Shown piece by piece: positions 34,212-43,603 of a stretch of 64,000 nucleotides of DNA. Below the pieces are notes generated by a model that saw only the letters and a program-made list of their open reading frames with translations, had not been told where the DNA came from and did no database searches. A program made the translations under genes and the position numbers. Within the stretch, counting starts at the first letter, position 1. Every line of letters begins with the position of its first letter. This stretch comes from Mucilaginibacter inviolabilis (GTDB lineage: Bacteria; Bacteroidota; Bacteroidia; Sphingobacteriales; Sphingobacteriaceae), in assembly GCF_011089895.1 (NCBI RefSeq), contig NZ_JAANAT010000001.1, forward strand, positions 744,001 through 808,000, given 5' to 3'.

Positions 34212-34591
34212 ACTATGCTTTTATAAAAAATGAAACCCTTGTGAGGTATTATTCTACAAGGGCATTAAAACGATTATAAGAACAGGCAATATTTCCTGAT
34301 CCTAATTATTGAAAATTATTGTTTGTTAAATTAAAGGTAACTGTGAGCTGCAGGCCCTCCATAATGTTACCGCATGATTTTTCAAAGCTAAGTAAATTAA
34401 TGTGTAAAGGGGCTATGTTGTTCAATAAAGTTATATCGAAATGTTTCGTTAAAGATAAATGGTGCACCGCCGGGAGAAATATTATCCTGTAGAGGTAATA
34501 TAGGGGCAAATGATCGTCTATTTAAGGCAGTTCATAAAAAGCAGCGGCATATTAATTAGTAATTTGCACATACAAATTTTGTTAACAGAAA
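34212..34591. other. intergenic region without a convincing gene
   Basis: Between two divergent genes lies A+T-rich sequence with one small hairpin, CCCTTGT (34236-34242) and ACAAGGG (34256-34262). A minus-strand 67-codon frame here shows no protein-like features. No clear promoter box was found. Confidence 0.4.
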
Positions 34592-36367
34592 ATGAACCGC
34601 AGCTCTAAACTCAAAACATCCCTGACTTGCTTTTTAACCCTGCTTGCTTTTATTACTCAAGCTGCTCCTATAATTTATATTAACCAGGTTGCTTTTGATG
34701 TCCGGGGAGCAAAAAGTGCGGTTATCCGTAATGATATTAAATTGAGTGGTTTATCATTTAAGTTAATCAACTCATCAGGGAAATCTGTTTTTACAGGCAC
34801 ACTAAAAGGGCCCGAACAAATTAATGACTGGGTTAAGAATGCTTTTTTTTATCAGGCAGATTTTTCGTCTTTTAAACTAATTGGCAAATATAAGTTAAGT
34901 ATTAGTGTAAACGGCAAGCCATACCTTTCTGATGATTTTGAGGTGAACGAGAACGCGCTTGCGGTGAATACGCTTCCATCCATCATTAGTTATTATAATA
35001 AGCAACGGGCCAATACGCCAACGGAGCTTGATGTAGATAAAGCCGTGATTCTTTATGGCAGCAACAAAACCGCGGATGTACGCGGAGGATGGTGTGATGC
35101 ATCTGGCGATGTGAGTAAATATTTTTCGCACCTGGCTTATGCTAATTATCTGTCGCCTCAGCAAATTCCGCTGGTTACCTGGTCAATGGTAAATGCGGTG
35201 CAAACTATACCGGGTTTACTGCATCAGCTTCATGCCGATGATAGCATGACTACTGAGGCTTTATGGGGAGCTGATTACATCATGCGTTCGCTGTCAAAAG
35301 AAGGTTATTTTTATATGACTGTTTTTAGCTACTTCAGTAAAGATCCCAAAGCACGCCGGATAGTAGGACTAAGGGCTAATAGCGTTACAACAGACGAATA
35401 CCAATGTGCTTTTCGCGAAGGCGGAGGGATGGGTATAGCTGCATTGGCCCGTATCTCTACTTTAAAAAAAGACGGTGATTATAAATCGACCGAGTACCTT
35501 ACGGCGGCCAAACGTGCTTACGCTCATCTGCTTATTAATAACACCAAATATGATGATGACGGTAAGGAAAATATCATTGACGATTACTGTGCTTTAATGG
35601 CTGCTACCGAACTCTGGATAGCAACCGACAGCTCATTTTATCAGGATGAAGCCCGCAACCGTGCAAAAAACATCGAAAAACGGATGAGTCCAGCCGGTTA
35701 TTTTATCAGCAATGATCAGGGGCGTCCGTTCTGGCACGCATCTGACGCCGGTTTACCTGTTATTGCCTTGTGCAGGTATTTGAGCAAGGAGAAAGTGCAG
35801 AAGGAAAAAACAGCAGCGTTAGGAGTGATCAAAAAAACGCTTGATTATAATCTGCGGGTAACCAATGAGGTCAGTAATCCGTTTGGCTACGCCCGGCAAA
35901 CCTTTCGCCTCGGCAATCAGATAAAGGATGGCTTTTTTATCCCCCATGAAAATGAAACCGGCTGGTGGTGGCAAGGTGAAAATGCCCGGTTGGGATCATT
36001 GGCTACAGCTGCTATAGTAGGAGGTCGCCTGGTTTACCCGCAAAAAGGCGGCTGGGGTGTAAAAAAAGATCTGGCCGTTTATGCATCCGATCAGTTATCA
36101 TGGATACTGGGCTGTAACCCATATTCTATGTGCTTTATGTACCAGTTTGGCAAAAACAACGTGCCTTACATGAGTTCAAGTTTTGGACATGGATCGGGTA
36201 AAGGTGGCATATCCAATGGTATCACCGGTAAAGAAGGCAACCCGGATGGTAGCGGTATTGATTTTAAAACCGAGGATAAGGGTAACGAATGGCGATGGAC
36301 AGAACAATGGTTGCCTCATGCGGCATGGTTTCTGCAGGCTATCACTGCTATGGCTCAACCCCAGTAA
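34592..36367 (+). CDS. secreted GH9-family glycoside hydrolase (endoglucanase type)
   Basis: The 591-residue enzyme has a signal peptide ending FITQAA, an N-terminal immunoglobulin-like CelD_N domain (INQVAFDVRGAKSAVI, about residues 25-115), and an (alpha/alpha)6 catalytic domain. The nucleophilic-water aspartates are in GGWCDASGD (Asp169, Asp173), and the catalytic acid is Glu571 in RWTEQWLPH. The substrate-site region SSFGHGSGKGG is also present. It hydrolyses beta-1,4-glucans with inversion, in the periplasm or outside the cell. A beta-glucosaminidase activity within GH9 cannot be excluded. It stands alone. Confidence 0.88.
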   Translation: MNRSSKLKTSLTCFLTLLAFITQAAPIIYINQVAFDVRGAKSAVIRNDIKLSGLSFKLINSSGKSVFTGTLKGPEQINDWVKNAFFYQADFSSFKLIGKYKLSISVNGKPYLSDDFEVNENALAVNTLPSIISYYNKQRANTPTELDVDKAVILYGSNKTADVRGGWCDASGDVSKYFSHLAYANYLSPQQIPLVTWSMVNAVQTIPGLLHQLHADDSMTTEALWGADYIMRSLSKEGYFYMTVFSYFSKDPKARRIVGLRANSVTTDEYQCAFREGGGMGIAALARISTLKKDGDYKSTEYLTAAKRAYAHLLINNTKYDDDGKENIIDDYCALMAATELWIATDSSFYQDEARNRAKNIEKRMSPAGYFISNDQGRPFWHASDAGLPVIALCRYLSKEKVQKEKTAALGVIKKTLDYNLRVTNEVSNPFGYARQTFRLGNQIKDGFFIPHENETGWWWQGENARLGSLATAAIVGGRLVYPQKGGWGVKKDLAVYASDQLSWILGCNPYSMCFMYQFGKNNVPYMSSSFGHGSGKGGISNGITGKEGNPDGSGIDFKTEDKGNEWRWTEQWLPHAAWFLQAITAMAQPQ

Positions 36368-36524
36368 CAATTAAGCAAGATTTTTAATTTATTCATCATT
36401 TCTTTATCTTAGCGCCATTAGCCAGGATTAATCAACCATGTGCTAAATATCTGCAAAGCTCAACCAATCATGTGCTTTATTATGCTATAATGCGACCGTT
36501 TTAAGTCGCACAAAAATCGATATT

Positions 36525-36713
36525 ATGCTGATAGCTATAATGAAGGCCTGTATTTTTCTATGTATTCTGATATTGCCATTCCGGGGTCCTTCCAGGCGAC
36601 GTGAAAATACACCAGACAAATCTCAAAGCGTTAAAATATTTTCAAAATATGGTGTGAACGAGTCTGGTAACCTGGAAATGATGGAAACGGATGATCATAC
36701 CGGAACTACTTAA
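36525..36713 (+). CDS. possible small secreted or membrane protein
   Basis: A 62-codon frame begins with a hydrophobic stretch (KACIFLCILILPF) that could be a signal or membrane segment, followed by a hydrophilic charged tail. It ends just before a strong hairpin. I do not recognise a family, and the coding evidence is weak; it may be untranslated. Confidence 0.25.
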   Translation: MLIAIMKACIFLCILILPFRGPSRRRENTPDKSQSVKIFSKYGVNESGNLEMMETDDHTGTT

Positions 36714-36719
36714 AATATA

Positions 36720-36755
36720 TCTCTCAAGCGCCCGTTAGAGCGCTTGAGAGATAAA
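36720..36755. terminator. hairpin terminator for the minus-strand DUF1801-type gene
   Basis: TCTCTCAAGCGC (36720-36731) pairs perfectly with GCGCTTGAGAGA (36740-36751). Read on the minus strand it follows the DUF1801-type stop codon and leads into TATATTTT. Confidence 0.75.
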
Positions 36756-36757
36756 GG

Positions 36758-37168
36758 TTATTTTTTACTTTTTTTGGATAGGGCGAGGATCTCGTTCTGC
36801 ATCATTCTTTCTGATATGATCTTTCTGATAAGTTCAACTGGTAAGGCTTCGCCCGGTGCAAAATGTAGTGTAGAACCAGATACCCGGATCTCTTTGAGCT
36901 CATCTGTCATTGATTTTACTAGACCAGGGCTCATGGTGTAAAAGCTACAGTATTTTTTATTTACACCGATGCCTACCAACATGTAATGATACTTGTAACA
37001 AGGCAGCTGATAGCTGATCACTTCTGTTGCCTGCGGAACAGTTGTTAATATAATATGCCTCAACTCCTCCAGCGTGGGCCTGAATGATGCGGGCTGCTGT
37101 GCAATATATTCATCGGTATTGCGTGGCGGCGGAAAATCTGAACCTCTCATAGCAGATAAATATACCAA
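36758..37168 (-). CDS. DUF1801-family protein
   Basis: The 136-residue product has the DUF1801/YdhG-like layout: a helical IAQQPASFRPTLEELRHIIL segment, then EVISYQLPCYKYHYMLVGIG, and a strand-helix C-terminus with LHFAPGEALPVELIRKII. The fold is related to frataxin-like small proteins of unknown biochemical role. The start at 37168 is 8 bases after the stop of the VOC gene, so both are probably one transcript. A start at 37150 is a possible alternative. Confidence 0.75.
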   Translation of the reverse strand: MVYLSAMRGSDFPPPRNTDEYIAQQPASFRPTLEELRHIILTTVPQATEVISYQLPCYKYHYMLVGIGVNKKYCSFYTMSPGLVKSMTDELKEIRVSGSTLHFAPGEALPVELIRKIISERMMQNEILALSKKSKK

Positions 37169-37176
37169 ATTGATAA

Positions 37177-37653
37177 TTAACCTTGTGCGTAGGCCTCTTT
37201 TAATACGTTAAGGTCAATTTTAACCATCTGCATCATAGCCATCATCACGTTGCTGGCCTTTTTGGTGTTTTTATCTTTTAGCATCGCCTCAATTTCTATA
37301 GGGCTTACCTGCCATGACAGGCCAAACTTGTCTTTAAGCCAGCCACATTGATTCTCTTTCCCGCCATCGGCTAATAGGGCATTCCAATAAAAATCAATCT
37401 CTTCCTGTGTTTTACAGGTAATAGATAATGATATAGCTTCGGTGAATGGAAATCCAGGGCCACCATTCAATATCATAAACTCCTGTCCGTCCAGTTCAAA
37501 GCGGGCAACCAGTATGTCGCCGGCTAATTGCGGATGTGCTTCACCATAACGAGTGATATCTGAAACTTTTGAGTTTTTAAAAATCGAGGTATAAAAATCG
37601 AGGGCCTCCTGAACTTTACCGTTGAACCAAAGGCATGGGATGATCTTTTGCAT
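37177..37653 (-). CDS. VOC-superfamily (PhnB/glyoxalase-like) protein
   Basis: The 158-residue protein has the paired beta-alpha-beta-beta-beta modules of the vicinal oxygen chelate fold. It begins KIIPCLWFNGKVQEALDFY and has GQEFMILNGGPGFPFTEAIS and DKFGLSWQV segments. This is the PhnB-type group once labelled 3-demethylubiquinone methyltransferase, for which no methyltransferase activity should be assumed. Metal or small-molecule binding is plausible. It is the first gene of a two-gene minus-strand unit with the DUF1801-type protein. Confidence 0.85.
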   Translation of the reverse strand: MQKIIPCLWFNGKVQEALDFYTSIFKNSKVSDITRYGEAHPQLAGDILVARFELDGQEFMILNGGPGFPFTEAISLSITCKTQEEIDFYWNALLADGGKENQCGWLKDKFGLSWQVSPIEIEAMLKDKNTKKASNVMMAMMQMVKIDLNVLKEAYAQG

Positions 37654-37799
37654 AATGTATTCTCCTTAATTTGTTTTAATATGATTTGCTGTTAACTTGT
37701 TTTGTTAATACCAAAGTTACCTGAAGCTATCCTGTAAAAAAGGGGGTGAATGTGACAATATGCGGGGGCGATTGCGTATTGATAGGAATGACTTAAAAA

Positions 37800-37835
37800 G
37801 AAAAAGGCGATCTGTTTACAGACCGCCTTTTATAT
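37800..37835 (-). terminator. terminator of the small membrane protein gene
   Basis: AAAAGGCG and CGCCTTTT around a TCTGTTTACAGA core form a strong hairpin with A/T tails on both sides. It lies after the minus-strand gene that ends at 37871. Confidence 0.75.
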
Positions 37836-37870
37836 GTCGAAAAAGAATTTTCCTTTAAAGATTATACCAC

Positions 37871-38092
37871 TTAGGAGTTTTTTGATTTTTCTCCGGCGAA
37901 TGGTAAAGTTGAAATAAAGATAACCATGCCGACACCAAAAGTAATAAACCCGCCATAAACAACGCCGGCAGAAGCCTGAACTCCGCTGATAGAATCAGCA
38001 GGGTTAAACGCGTGGTTTGGCGTGAAAATAAAGAAACCACCTATTATTAAGATACCTATTGTTGTGATTAAAAGCCCTAATATTCTTTTCAT
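37871..38092 (-). CDS. small two-helix membrane protein
   Basis: The 73-residue product has two hydrophobic helices (about residues 4-24 and 43-64) joined by a short polar loop, and a short charged C-terminus. The start ATG at 38092 and the downstream terminator support a real gene. I do not recognise a family. It probably sits in the inner membrane. Confidence 0.6.
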   Translation of the reverse strand: MKRILGLLITTIGILIIGGFFIFTPNHAFNPADSISGVQASAGVVYGGFITFGVGMVIFISTLPFAGEKSKNS

Positions 38093-38269
38093 GTTTTTGA
38101 TGTGAAACTGTAATGCAGCAAATGTATAAACTTTAATGCAATCAACAAATAACCCTTATACCTAAATATGGGTATTTTGATGAATAATTGTACAAAATGG
38201 ATGTTTGTTTTATAATTTTAGTTTAATCTATCAATTTAATTCCCCCCATTTTAACAAATCTTAAACCTT

Positions 38270-39010
38270 ATGAAAAAGTACAATCTATTACTTAGCTTGA
38301 TGACCGCTTTAGGTATAATAGTTATTTTAAATGCTAATGCACAAACCAGTGAGCCAGGAAGTAATGACAATAAGAGTGTTAAATTAGCTATCAGTTCCCC
38401 TTTTGATTTTGTGCCGGGCGACTCAGTAATCTTTGTTGAAAATTTCTCCAAAATACCGGATGGTTCAACCACGCCCGCGTTTAAAACTAATGGCTCAGCT
38501 ACAGTTGTTAGCGTACAAGGTAAGGATGGTAAGTGGCTAGCCCTTGCCGATAATGCTACTTATAAATTAAGTAAACAAATTTTTTACCCTAAACATTTTT
38601 CGGTTGAGTTTGATGTACTGGCCGTTGCTGATCAAAGCAAAGATATTTACCCTGTGCCCATTGGCTTTGTTAAAGATAATGGTATAAAACAATATAATGA
38701 TGGTGAAGGGGCTTACATCGATTTAAAATACTATAATGGTGAAGAGGTAGATGTTAATAGCTTGTTTACAAATAAGTTTTTGAATACTCAGTTCGATCTA
38801 CCATCTTATGCTAACCGGGCAATGCATGTATCCATTATTGTGAATGGCGACAGAATGGTGGTTTATTTAGATAAAACAAAGCTGGCTGATACGCAGGCAT
38901 TTTTACCTGGGAGTGCCAAAAATTTATACATCAGCGGACCAATGCAATATCATAATGGATCTAAGGTATTGGTGAGCAATTTTAAGATTGCAAAATTTAA
39001 AAGAAGATAG
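38270..39010 (+). CDS. secreted concanavalin/LamG-like beta-sandwich protein
   Basis: The 246-residue product has a signal peptide ending near NANAQTSE, a short linker, and a beta-sandwich domain starting DFVPGDSVIFVENFSKIPDG. Later segments HFSVEFDVL, MHVSIIVNGDRMVVYLDKTKL and LYISGP resemble the lectin-like domain often found ahead of OmpA peptidoglycan-binding domains in Bacteroidota. Here the OmpA part is missing and the protein ends in a basic FKRR. It probably binds carbohydrate or cell envelope in the periplasm. The gene stands alone. Confidence 0.6.
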   Translation: MKKYNLLLSLMTALGIIVILNANAQTSEPGSNDNKSVKLAISSPFDFVPGDSVIFVENFSKIPDGSTTPAFKTNGSATVVSVQGKDGKWLALADNATYKLSKQIFYPKHFSVEFDVLAVADQSKDIYPVPIGFVKDNGIKQYNDGEGAYIDLKYYNGEEVDVNSLFTNKFLNTQFDLPSYANRAMHVSIIVNGDRMVVYLDKTKLADTQAFLPGSAKNLYISGPMQYHNGSKVLVSNFKIAKFKRR

Positions 39011-39019
39011 AAAATAACA

Positions 39020-39053
39020 AAAAGCCCCGCACATTGTACGTGGCTTTTTGTTT
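39020..39053. terminator. hairpin terminator between convergent genes
   Basis: AAAAAGCC and GGCTTTTT flank an imperfect GC-containing stem just after the lectin-like gene, before the convergent hydrolase stop. Confidence 0.65.
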
Positions 39054-39063
39054 ACTTCGGAAT

Positions 39064-40038
39064 TTATTTAGGCAGGTCCTTCATGAATTCCAGAATATCG
39101 GCACCAATTTCCTGGGCATGGGTTTCCAGGGCAAAATGACCGGTATCATAAAATTTTACCTTGGCGTTCGGGTTATCTCTTTTATAAGCTTCGGCGCCGG
39201 CGGGTAAAAAGAAGGGGTCATTTTTGCCCCATACAGCCAGGAACTTTGGTTTTTTATCCCTAAAATAGGCCTGAAATTTGGGGTACAAGAGTACATTACT
39301 TTTGTAATCAACCATCAGGTCTACCTGAATTTCCACATGGCCTGGCAGATCAAGAATATGTTTATCTAATGCATAAGCTTCCGGTTCGATCAGTGATTTA
39401 TCGGTCACGCCTGTTTCATACTGGAATTTCACCATATCCAGCGATACAAAACTTTTCAAAGCATCGCGGTTCTCCTGTGATGGATCGTTCCATGCTTTCT
39501 GTATCGGGTTCCATGCGGTGCTTAATCCTTCCTCGTAGGCATTACCGTTTTGTGATATGATGCCCGTTATTTTTTCGGGGTTGGCCAATGCCAAACGAAG
39601 GCCAGTAGGGGCGCCGTAATCAAAAATATAAACCGCAAAGCGTTTGAGCTTTAAATTATCAATAAAGCCTTGCATCGCAAGCGCCAGGTTATCAAAAGTA
39701 TAACTGTATACTTTATGATCGGGAGCATCCGAAAAACCAAAGCCCGGAAGATCGGGAGCAATTACATGATATTGGGTGGCCAATATTGGTATCAGTTTAC
39801 GAAACATAAATGATGATGTGGGATATCCGTGCAATAACAGGATAACCGGTGCGTCTTTAGGGCCCGATTCACGGTAAAAAATATTCAGATCATTTACCTT
39901 AACATTGTTGTAATGGATGGTTGTAGTTTTCATTTGATTGTTTTTTGTAGAATTTATTTGTTGGGCACATGCGGATGAAATTCCGGCAAGGAAAAGCAGT
40001 AATATAAACTGCCATTTTGTTTGTTTGATTGATTTCAT
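39064..40038 (-). CDS. alpha/beta hydrolase, haloalkane dehalogenase/epoxide hydrolase-like
   Basis: The 324-residue product has a signal peptide with a cysteine at residue 24 (ISSAC), so it may be a periplasmic lipoprotein. The hydrolase core has the oxyanion motif HGYPTS (His70), the nucleophile elbow VYIFDYGAPTG with Asp140 in place of serine, Asp274 in WGKNDPF, and His301 in DTGHFALE. An Asp nucleophile is the mark of dehalogenases and epoxide hydrolases rather than esterases. The substrate is unknown. The gene is divergent from a LysR regulator, with a shared operator-like palindrome between them. Confidence 0.85.
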   Translation of the reverse strand: MKSIKQTKWQFILLLFLAGISSACAQQINSTKNNQMKTTTIHYNNVKVNDLNIFYRESGPKDAPVILLLHGYPTSSFMFRKLIPILATQYHVIAPDLPGFGFSDAPDHKVYSYTFDNLALAMQGFIDNLKLKRFAVYIFDYGAPTGLRLALANPEKITGIISQNGNAYEEGLSTAWNPIQKAWNDPSQENRDALKSFVSLDMVKFQYETGVTDKSLIEPEAYALDKHILDLPGHVEIQVDLMVDYKSNVLLYPKFQAYFRDKKPKFLAVWGKNDPFFLPAGAEAYKRDNPNAKVKFYDTGHFALETHAQEIGADILEFMKDLPK

Positions 40039-40040
40039 AG

Positions 40041-40065
40041 ATCAAATTTATATCGTACATTTGAT
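40041..40065. promoter_or_regulatory. LysR-type operator in the divergent promoter region
   Basis: ATCAAAT-N11-ATTTGAT is a perfect 7+11+7 inverted repeat and contains the T-N11-A core expected for LysR-type regulators. It lies between the hydrolase start (40038) and the LysR start (40113). Confidence 0.6.
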
Positions 40066-40112
40066 TATAAAAAACGATTAATAATAATATAAAAAATCAT
40101 AAAAAGTGATTT

Positions 40113-40967
40113 ATGAATAGTAATGATCTTAAAATATTTGAAGCGGTGGCCACTCACGGTAATTTTACCAAGGCTGCCGAAGCGATGTTCACGGTACAGT
40201 CAAACGTCACAGCGCGGATAAAAAGCCTGGAAGAAGAATTTGATGTGCAGCTATTTAAAAGAACATCGCGTACGGTAGAACTGACAGCAGCGGGAGAGAT
40301 ATTTATACAGTATTGTAAAAGGCTAAACCATCTGACCGAGACCCTAAAACAGGAGTTATCCAATGCTCATCAACTTTCCGGCTCGCTTAAAATTGGATGT
40401 ATTGAAACCACCATGGCGCTTAAAGTACCTGGGCTGATACAAAAATTTACCGATGAATATCCCGATGTTACCCTGAGTTTCCGGGCCGATAACTCCAATA
40501 ATCTGATCAACGATGTATTGAATTATAAGCTCGATGCCGCCTTTGTTGCTTCCCCGGTTATAGCGCCGGAATTGGGGGTACATCTCGTAAAAGAAGAAAA
40601 GCTTGCTATCGCGACCGCCGCAAACTATCCCGATCTGCAGGAGTATGTAAAAAAAGGACAGGTTAAAATTGTTGTTTTTGACGTTGGCTGCAGTTATCGC
40701 CCCAAATTGGAAGACTGGCTAAAAAAGCAGGGGATCTTTAATTACCAATGCACCGTGCTGAATACGCTGGAGGGCATAGTGAATTTTGTGGAAGCGGGAG
40801 TAGGTATAACCATCATGCCCGAAGATCTGTTTAGCCAGATGTATTATAACCGGAAATTAAAAACATATCCCATTGAAGGCGAACAGGGCGTACTGACCAC
40901 GTTGATCACGTACAGAAAAGATTTGCCGCAATCAAATGCTATGAAAGTGTTTATGGGGTTGTTTTGA
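40113..40967 (+). CDS. LysR-family transcriptional regulator
   Basis: The 284-residue protein has an N-terminal winged helix (FEAVATHGNFTKAAEAMFTVQSN then VTARIKSLEEEFDVQLFKR) and a substrate-binding domain with SGSLKIGCIETTMA. Typical LysR proteins of this length activate a divergent gene; here that is the Asp-type alpha/beta hydrolase, with a matching operator between. The aminopeptidase gene downstream starts only about 65 bases after the stop and may be co-transcribed by chance. Confidence 0.93.
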   Translation: MNSNDLKIFEAVATHGNFTKAAEAMFTVQSNVTARIKSLEEEFDVQLFKRTSRTVELTAAGEIFIQYCKRLNHLTETLKQELSNAHQLSGSLKIGCIETTMALKVPGLIQKFTDEYPDVTLSFRADNSNNLINDVLNYKLDAAFVASPVIAPELGVHLVKEEKLAIATAANYPDLQEYVKKGQVKIVVFDVGCSYRPKLEDWLKKQGIFNYQCTVLNTLEGIVNFVEAGVGITIMPEDLFSQMYYNRKLKTYPIEGEQGVLTTLITYRKDLPQSNAMKVFMGLF

Positions 40968-41032
40968 TCATGAATAACCGGGTTCATTTTTATAAATTTG
41001 GTCATCCTGCTAACGGGCTGTTGATTTTCCCT

Positions 41033-43603
41033 ATGATTTTAAAAAAAATACGCGCGCGTGCTATCACTTTAAGTTTTATAATTTTTAATACGATAACAGC
41101 TTACGCTCAAATAAGCGCGCCGCCAGTTGAACCTGGCGTATCGCTGGCATTGGCCCGATACAGGCGCTCGGTGATCAGCGATATTCAATATACCCTTAAT
41201 TTTGATATCCCTGCCGATAAAACTAAAGGTATTGAGGCAAAGGAATCAATCAGCCTGGTTTTAAAACATATCGATCAGCCTTTGCAGCTTGATCTGAAAC
41301 AAGCCGCGGGCAAAGTGCATGCTATACAGGTAAATAACAAACAGATTCCTGTGAAACTGGAGCAGGAACATTTACTGATATCGCCCGGATTTCTGCGTAC
41401 GGGTAAAAATATCATTTCCCTTCAGTTTACTACCGGCGATCAATCACTAAATCGTAACGACGATTATTTGTACGCCCTGTTTGTACCGGATAGAGCCCGA
41501 ACAGTTTTTGCCTGTTTTGATCAGCCCGACCTGAAGGCTAACTATCTGCTTACGCTCCAGGTGCCTTTCGGATGGAAAGCATTGGCCAATGGAGCTATCG
41601 CCGATTCTGTAAGTCGGGGTGGGAGAACAACCTACAGATTTAATAAGTCGGACAAGTTGAGTACTTATTTATTTTCATTCGCCGCCGGCAAATTCAACGC
41701 TGTAAAGCAGCTTATTGGTGGCAGGAAAGCTGAGTTTTTATACCGTGAAACAGATACCACCAAAATCAAATTAAGCATAGCCCCAACGTTTACTGCGCAT
41801 AAAGACGCCATTGACTTTTTGCAACAGTGGACCGGTATCCCATTCCCATTTCAGAAAATAGGCTTTATAGCTATACCCGATTTTCAGTTTGGTGGTATGG
41901 AGCATCCAGGCGAAGTGCAGTATAAAGCTTCAGCGGTGTTTCTGGATGATGGAGCCACCAAAGATATGATCATATCCCGGTCGAACCTGTTCTCGCATGA
42001 AACTGCGCATATGTGGTTTGGTGATATGGTAACCATGCAATGGTTTAACGATGTGTGGATGAAAGAGGTGTTTGCCAATTTTATGGCCGATAAAATAACC
42101 GAAAAACTGATGGGCAGCGAAACTTTTGATCTGAAATTCTTACAGGATCATTACCCGGCGGCTTATAGTATCGATCGTACACAAGGCGCCAATCCCATAC
42201 GGCAGGAACTGGATAATTTGAAAGATGCCGGTTCGCTATATGGTAATATCATTTATCATAAAGCTCCCATCATGATGCAGCAGCTGGAGCTGCTGATGGG
42301 AAAAGAAAAATTCAGACAGGGGATACAGGAGTATCTGAAAAAATACGCTTATGGCAACGCTACCTGGAATGATTTGATTGCTATCCTGAGCAAACACACT
42401 ACAACAGATCTTTATGCATGGAATAAAGTATGGGTAAACCAACCCGGCCGACCGGTATTTGACGAAAAGGTAAGTTATACCGGAAATAAGATCAGTGATT
42501 TTAAGATAACCCAGCACCCGGAATTTGGGGCTATGCGGGTTTGGCCGCAATCGTTCAGTGTAACTATGGTATATCCATCCTATACTAAAAATATAGTAGT
42601 GAATATGAAAGGCGCCAGTATCGATCTGAAAGAAGCCCTGGGCCTTGATAAACCATTATACATGGTATTTAATTCAAATGGGATAGGGTATGGTTTGTTC
42701 CCGGTAGATAAGGGAAGCACCGATAGTTTATTCCGGATCAATAATCCATTACAAAGGGCCTCACTTTATATTTCGGCTTATGAAAACATGCTGGCAGGCC
42801 GGTACTTTAAACCACAGGAATTGCTGAGCATCCTTTCGAAAGGATTAACTTTAGAAAAGGAAGAAACCAATTTGAGATTGCTAACCGGTTATATCGGCAA
42901 TATATACTGGGAGTTTATCACGCCCGCAGATCGTAATGCTATGGCTGCTGAATTGGAGGATGGTTTATGGTTGGCATTGCAGCAGCAGGAAAAACCCAAT
43001 AATAAAAAAGTGCTTTTTAGGGCGTACCAGGATGTGTACTTAACAGATGCAGCCAAAAAGAACATCTATACCATCTGGCAACTGCAAAAACCACCATTAG
43101 GGGTCAAATTAAATGAGGATGATTACACCTCGCTGGCACTGAGTATAGCATTAAAAAGCGATTCGGCGACAGGTGTATTGCAGATGCAGGAAACAAGAAT
43201 AGCCAATGCCGATCGTAAAAAACGACTAGAGTTTTTAATGCCGGCTTTGTCAGTAAATGAACAGGAGAGGGACGCTTTTTTTAATAGTCTGCAAAATATA
43301 AAGAACCGGCAAAAAGAAGCCTGGGTAACCACGGCATTAGTTTATTTGCATCATCCCTTAAGACAAAAAACATCAGAGAAATATCTCCCTAAAAGCCTGG
43401 AAATGATAGAGGAAATACAGAAAACCGGTGATATCTTCTTCCCCCAATCATGGTTGCAGGCGGTGTTCGGTTACTATCAGGATAAGGAGGCAGCCAAGGT
43501 TGTTAGTGATTTTTTAAATGCGCACCCTCGTTACAATCCAAAACTTAAAGCCAAAATACTGCAGAATACGGATAACCTGTTCAGGGCGCAAAAATTGTTA
43601 TGA
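41033..43603 (+). CDS. M1-family secreted metallo-aminopeptidase
   Basis: From ATG 41033 the product has 856 residues with a signal peptide ending ITAYAQ. Upstream TTG/ATG alternatives at 40964 and 40970 would place extra residues before it. The exopeptidase motif is FGGMEHPG (a GAMEN variant). The zinc site is HETAHMWFGD (His322, Glu323, His326) plus a distant Glu in WMKEVFANF. The C-terminal half is helical as in M1 enzymes. It removes N-terminal residues from peptides in the periplasm. Its stop overlaps the converging MFS gene by 6 bases. Confidence 0.93.
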   Translation: MILKKIRARAITLSFIIFNTITAYAQISAPPVEPGVSLALARYRRSVISDIQYTLNFDIPADKTKGIEAKESISLVLKHIDQPLQLDLKQAAGKVHAIQVNNKQIPVKLEQEHLLISPGFLRTGKNIISLQFTTGDQSLNRNDDYLYALFVPDRARTVFACFDQPDLKANYLLTLQVPFGWKALANGAIADSVSRGGRTTYRFNKSDKLSTYLFSFAAGKFNAVKQLIGGRKAEFLYRETDTTKIKLSIAPTFTAHKDAIDFLQQWTGIPFPFQKIGFIAIPDFQFGGMEHPGEVQYKASAVFLDDGATKDMIISRSNLFSHETAHMWFGDMVTMQWFNDVWMKEVFANFMADKITEKLMGSETFDLKFLQDHYPAAYSIDRTQGANPIRQELDNLKDAGSLYGNIIYHKAPIMMQQLELLMGKEKFRQGIQEYLKKYAYGNATWNDLIAILSKHTTTDLYAWNKVWVNQPGRPVFDEKVSYTGNKISDFKITQHPEFGAMRVWPQSFSVTMVYPSYTKNIVVNMKGASIDLKEALGLDKPLYMVFNSNGIGYGLFPVDKGSTDSLFRINNPLQRASLYISAYENMLAGRYFKPQELLSILSKGLTLEKEETNLRLLTGYIGNIYWEFITPADRNAMAAELEDGLWLALQQQEKPNNKKVLFRAYQDVYLTDAAKKNIYTIWQLQKPPLGVKLNEDDYTSLALSIALKSDSATGVLQMQETRIANADRKKRLEFLMPALSVNEQERDAFFNSLQNIKNRQKEAWVTTALVYLHHPLRQKTSEKYLPKSLEMIEEIQKTGDIFFPQSWLQAVFGYYQDKEAAKVVSDFLNAHPRYNPKLKAKILQNTDNLFRAQKLL

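Larger units (their letters stand above)
36368..36757. other. intergenic region with hairpins and a doubtful short frame
   Basis: TGCGAC (36491-36496) and GTCGCA (36505-36510) form a small hairpin before the short frame at 36525. A stronger hairpin with 12-base arms (36720-36731 and 36740-36751) separates it from the DUF1801-type gene. The word CATGTGCT is repeated near 36438 and 36469. Confidence 0.4.

Noticed and set aside
34306-34509. 67-codon minus-strand frame in the gap before the GH9 gene
   Set aside because: No signal, motif or ribosome-binding context; looks like chance.
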